Source of the DNA: a virus
Reading direction: 5' to 3' (one strand)
IMG/VR virus record: IMGVR_UViG_3300017527_000601
Coordinates: 1 to 28,426 of that record
DNA length: 28,426 nucleotides
Shown here: positions 27,895 to 28,426 of the stretch, piece by piece
Layout of the letters: every line of letters begins with the position of its first letter
Numbering within the stretch: position 1 is the stretch's first letter
Translations under genes and position numbers: made by a program
The notes under the pieces: model-generated
Told to the model about the DNA's origin: nothing
Databases searched by the model: none
Seen by the model: only the letters and a program-made list of their open reading frames with translations

Positions 27895-28426
27895 TTAGCA
27901 ACTTACCTCCGCAGATGAAAAAGAATAAAGTCCATTAGCATTATTCGCCAAGTATATAAATGTGCCATCGCAATAAACATCTTCTGCATAAGAACCCGGA
28001 TCATCACTGTCTTGATGTGTCAAAGCACCGGCATCATCATAAGAATAAACATGGAGGCCTCCGTTCCAATCAGCAACATAAATGAGAGTGCCATCTCCCC
28101 AAACTCCCCGAGCGTCCGCGCACTCATTATTAGAATCTAAGAGTGTTAACATTCCACCGCTTGATATATAAGAACAAAGTCCTAAAGATCCGTTAGCCAC
28201 AAAAATAAGACCGTCTTGGCAGAAAACATCATTTGCATGACCGCCTTGATCGTCAGAATCAATGTGAGTAAATGCACCAGTTGAAGGATCTACAGTATAA
28301 GAATGAAGTCCGCCGTCGCAATTAGCCAAATAAACATAAGTACCGTCTCCATGAACTCCATAATGATGATTCGGCCAATTACCAGACCCACCGGGATTAT
28401 GATAGCCTTTTTGTACTAACGTGCCA
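27895..28426 (-). CDS. Beta-propeller (LVIVD-like) virion protein, 5' end outside window
   Basis: The frame is open to the right edge, so the codons before the TTG at 28329 (VHGDGTYVYLANC) belong to it and the true start lies outside. At least three similar repeats of about 42 residues are visible, each with D-G-X-(L/I/Y)-(I/V)-(F/Y)-(V/L)-A and then G-L-(H/C)-S/V-Y: VYLANCDGGLHSY, IFVANGSLGLCSY, IYVADWNGGLHVY and IYLANNANGLYSF. This is a propeller blade pattern like LVIVD repeats. Such propellers serve as virion attachment or adhesion proteins. Ligand unknown. Confidence 0.7.
   Translation of the reverse strand, partial: GTLVQKGYHNPGGSGNWPNHHYGVHGDGTYVYLANCDGGLHSYTVDPSTGAFTHIDSDDQGGHANDVFCQDGLIFVANGSLGLCSYISSGGMLTLLDSNNECADARGVWGDGTLIYVADWNGGLHVYSYDDAGALTHQDSDDPGSYAEDVYCDGTFIYLANNANGLYSFSSAEVSC

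Noticed and set aside
18844-28426. General stop-codon recoding (TGA as an amino acid) in late genes
   Set aside because: Only one in-frame TGA interrupts a gene; the giant gene ends at TGA TGA TAG and several early genes end at TGA, so standard code is the default.

Overview
The window looks like part of a tailed double-stranded DNA phage or prophage (Caudoviricetes) with an AT-rich bacterial host. The evidence is tightly packed, often ATGA-overlapping genes with strong AAAGGAGG-type ribosome binding sites, a full phage replication and recombination set, and a virion gene block. Three promoters have consensus-like sigma-70 boxes plus a TGn extended -10, so host RNA polymerase probably transcribes it. 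I see no integrase, lysis cassette, large terminase, portal or capsid gene, so the genome is incomplete here.

Layout. (1) 1-288, minus strand: a cut-off helix-turn-helix protein, probably the small terminase subunit, with a perfect-consensus promoter. (2) 289-759: divergent control region with the leftward promoter, a rightward promoter, a boxA-like antitermination sequence and a structured leader. (3) 760-6171, plus strand: about two dozen small genes (putative DNA-binding, zinc-binding, membrane and unknown proteins), two further promoters, one clear terminator and two notable inverted-repeat structures. (4) 6212-18849, plus strand: ATP-dependent DNA ligase, PD-(D/E)XK nuclease, Sak4-like ATPase, SSB-like protein, ParB-methyltransferase fusion, DUF1599/MazG-like protein, dCMP deaminase, DnaQ-like exonuclease, UDG-like/family A DNA polymerase fusion and a DUF3987-like helicase. 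(5) 28426-18844, minus strand: virion genes, including a beta-propeller protein, neck/tail proteins, probable ejection proteins and a 1620-residue protein with an N-terminal lytic transglycosylase. The two strands converge with overlapping stop codons at 18844-18849. If the genome is circular or circularly permuted, the leftward transcript starting at 309 probably runs off the left edge and re-enters at 28426 as the late operon.

How it works together: the polymerase, helicase-like protein, ligase, Sak4-like annealing ATPase, SSB-like protein and RecB/Cas4-type nuclease form a recombination-linked replication machine. The deaminase and DUF1599-like protein suit nucleotide-pool management, and the methyltransferase suits DNA modification.

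The most unusual content is non-coding: a 23-bp near-palindrome in seven copies placed at gene junctions on both transcription units; a tRNA-like fold with a perfect T-arm but no anticodon arm (10525-10585), followed by a second structured element; a gene whose 5' and 3' flanks are complementary over 25 nt, with a competing hairpin around its start; an 82-bp inverted repeat of 9-bp units; and a single in-frame TGA splitting what looks like one virion protein.
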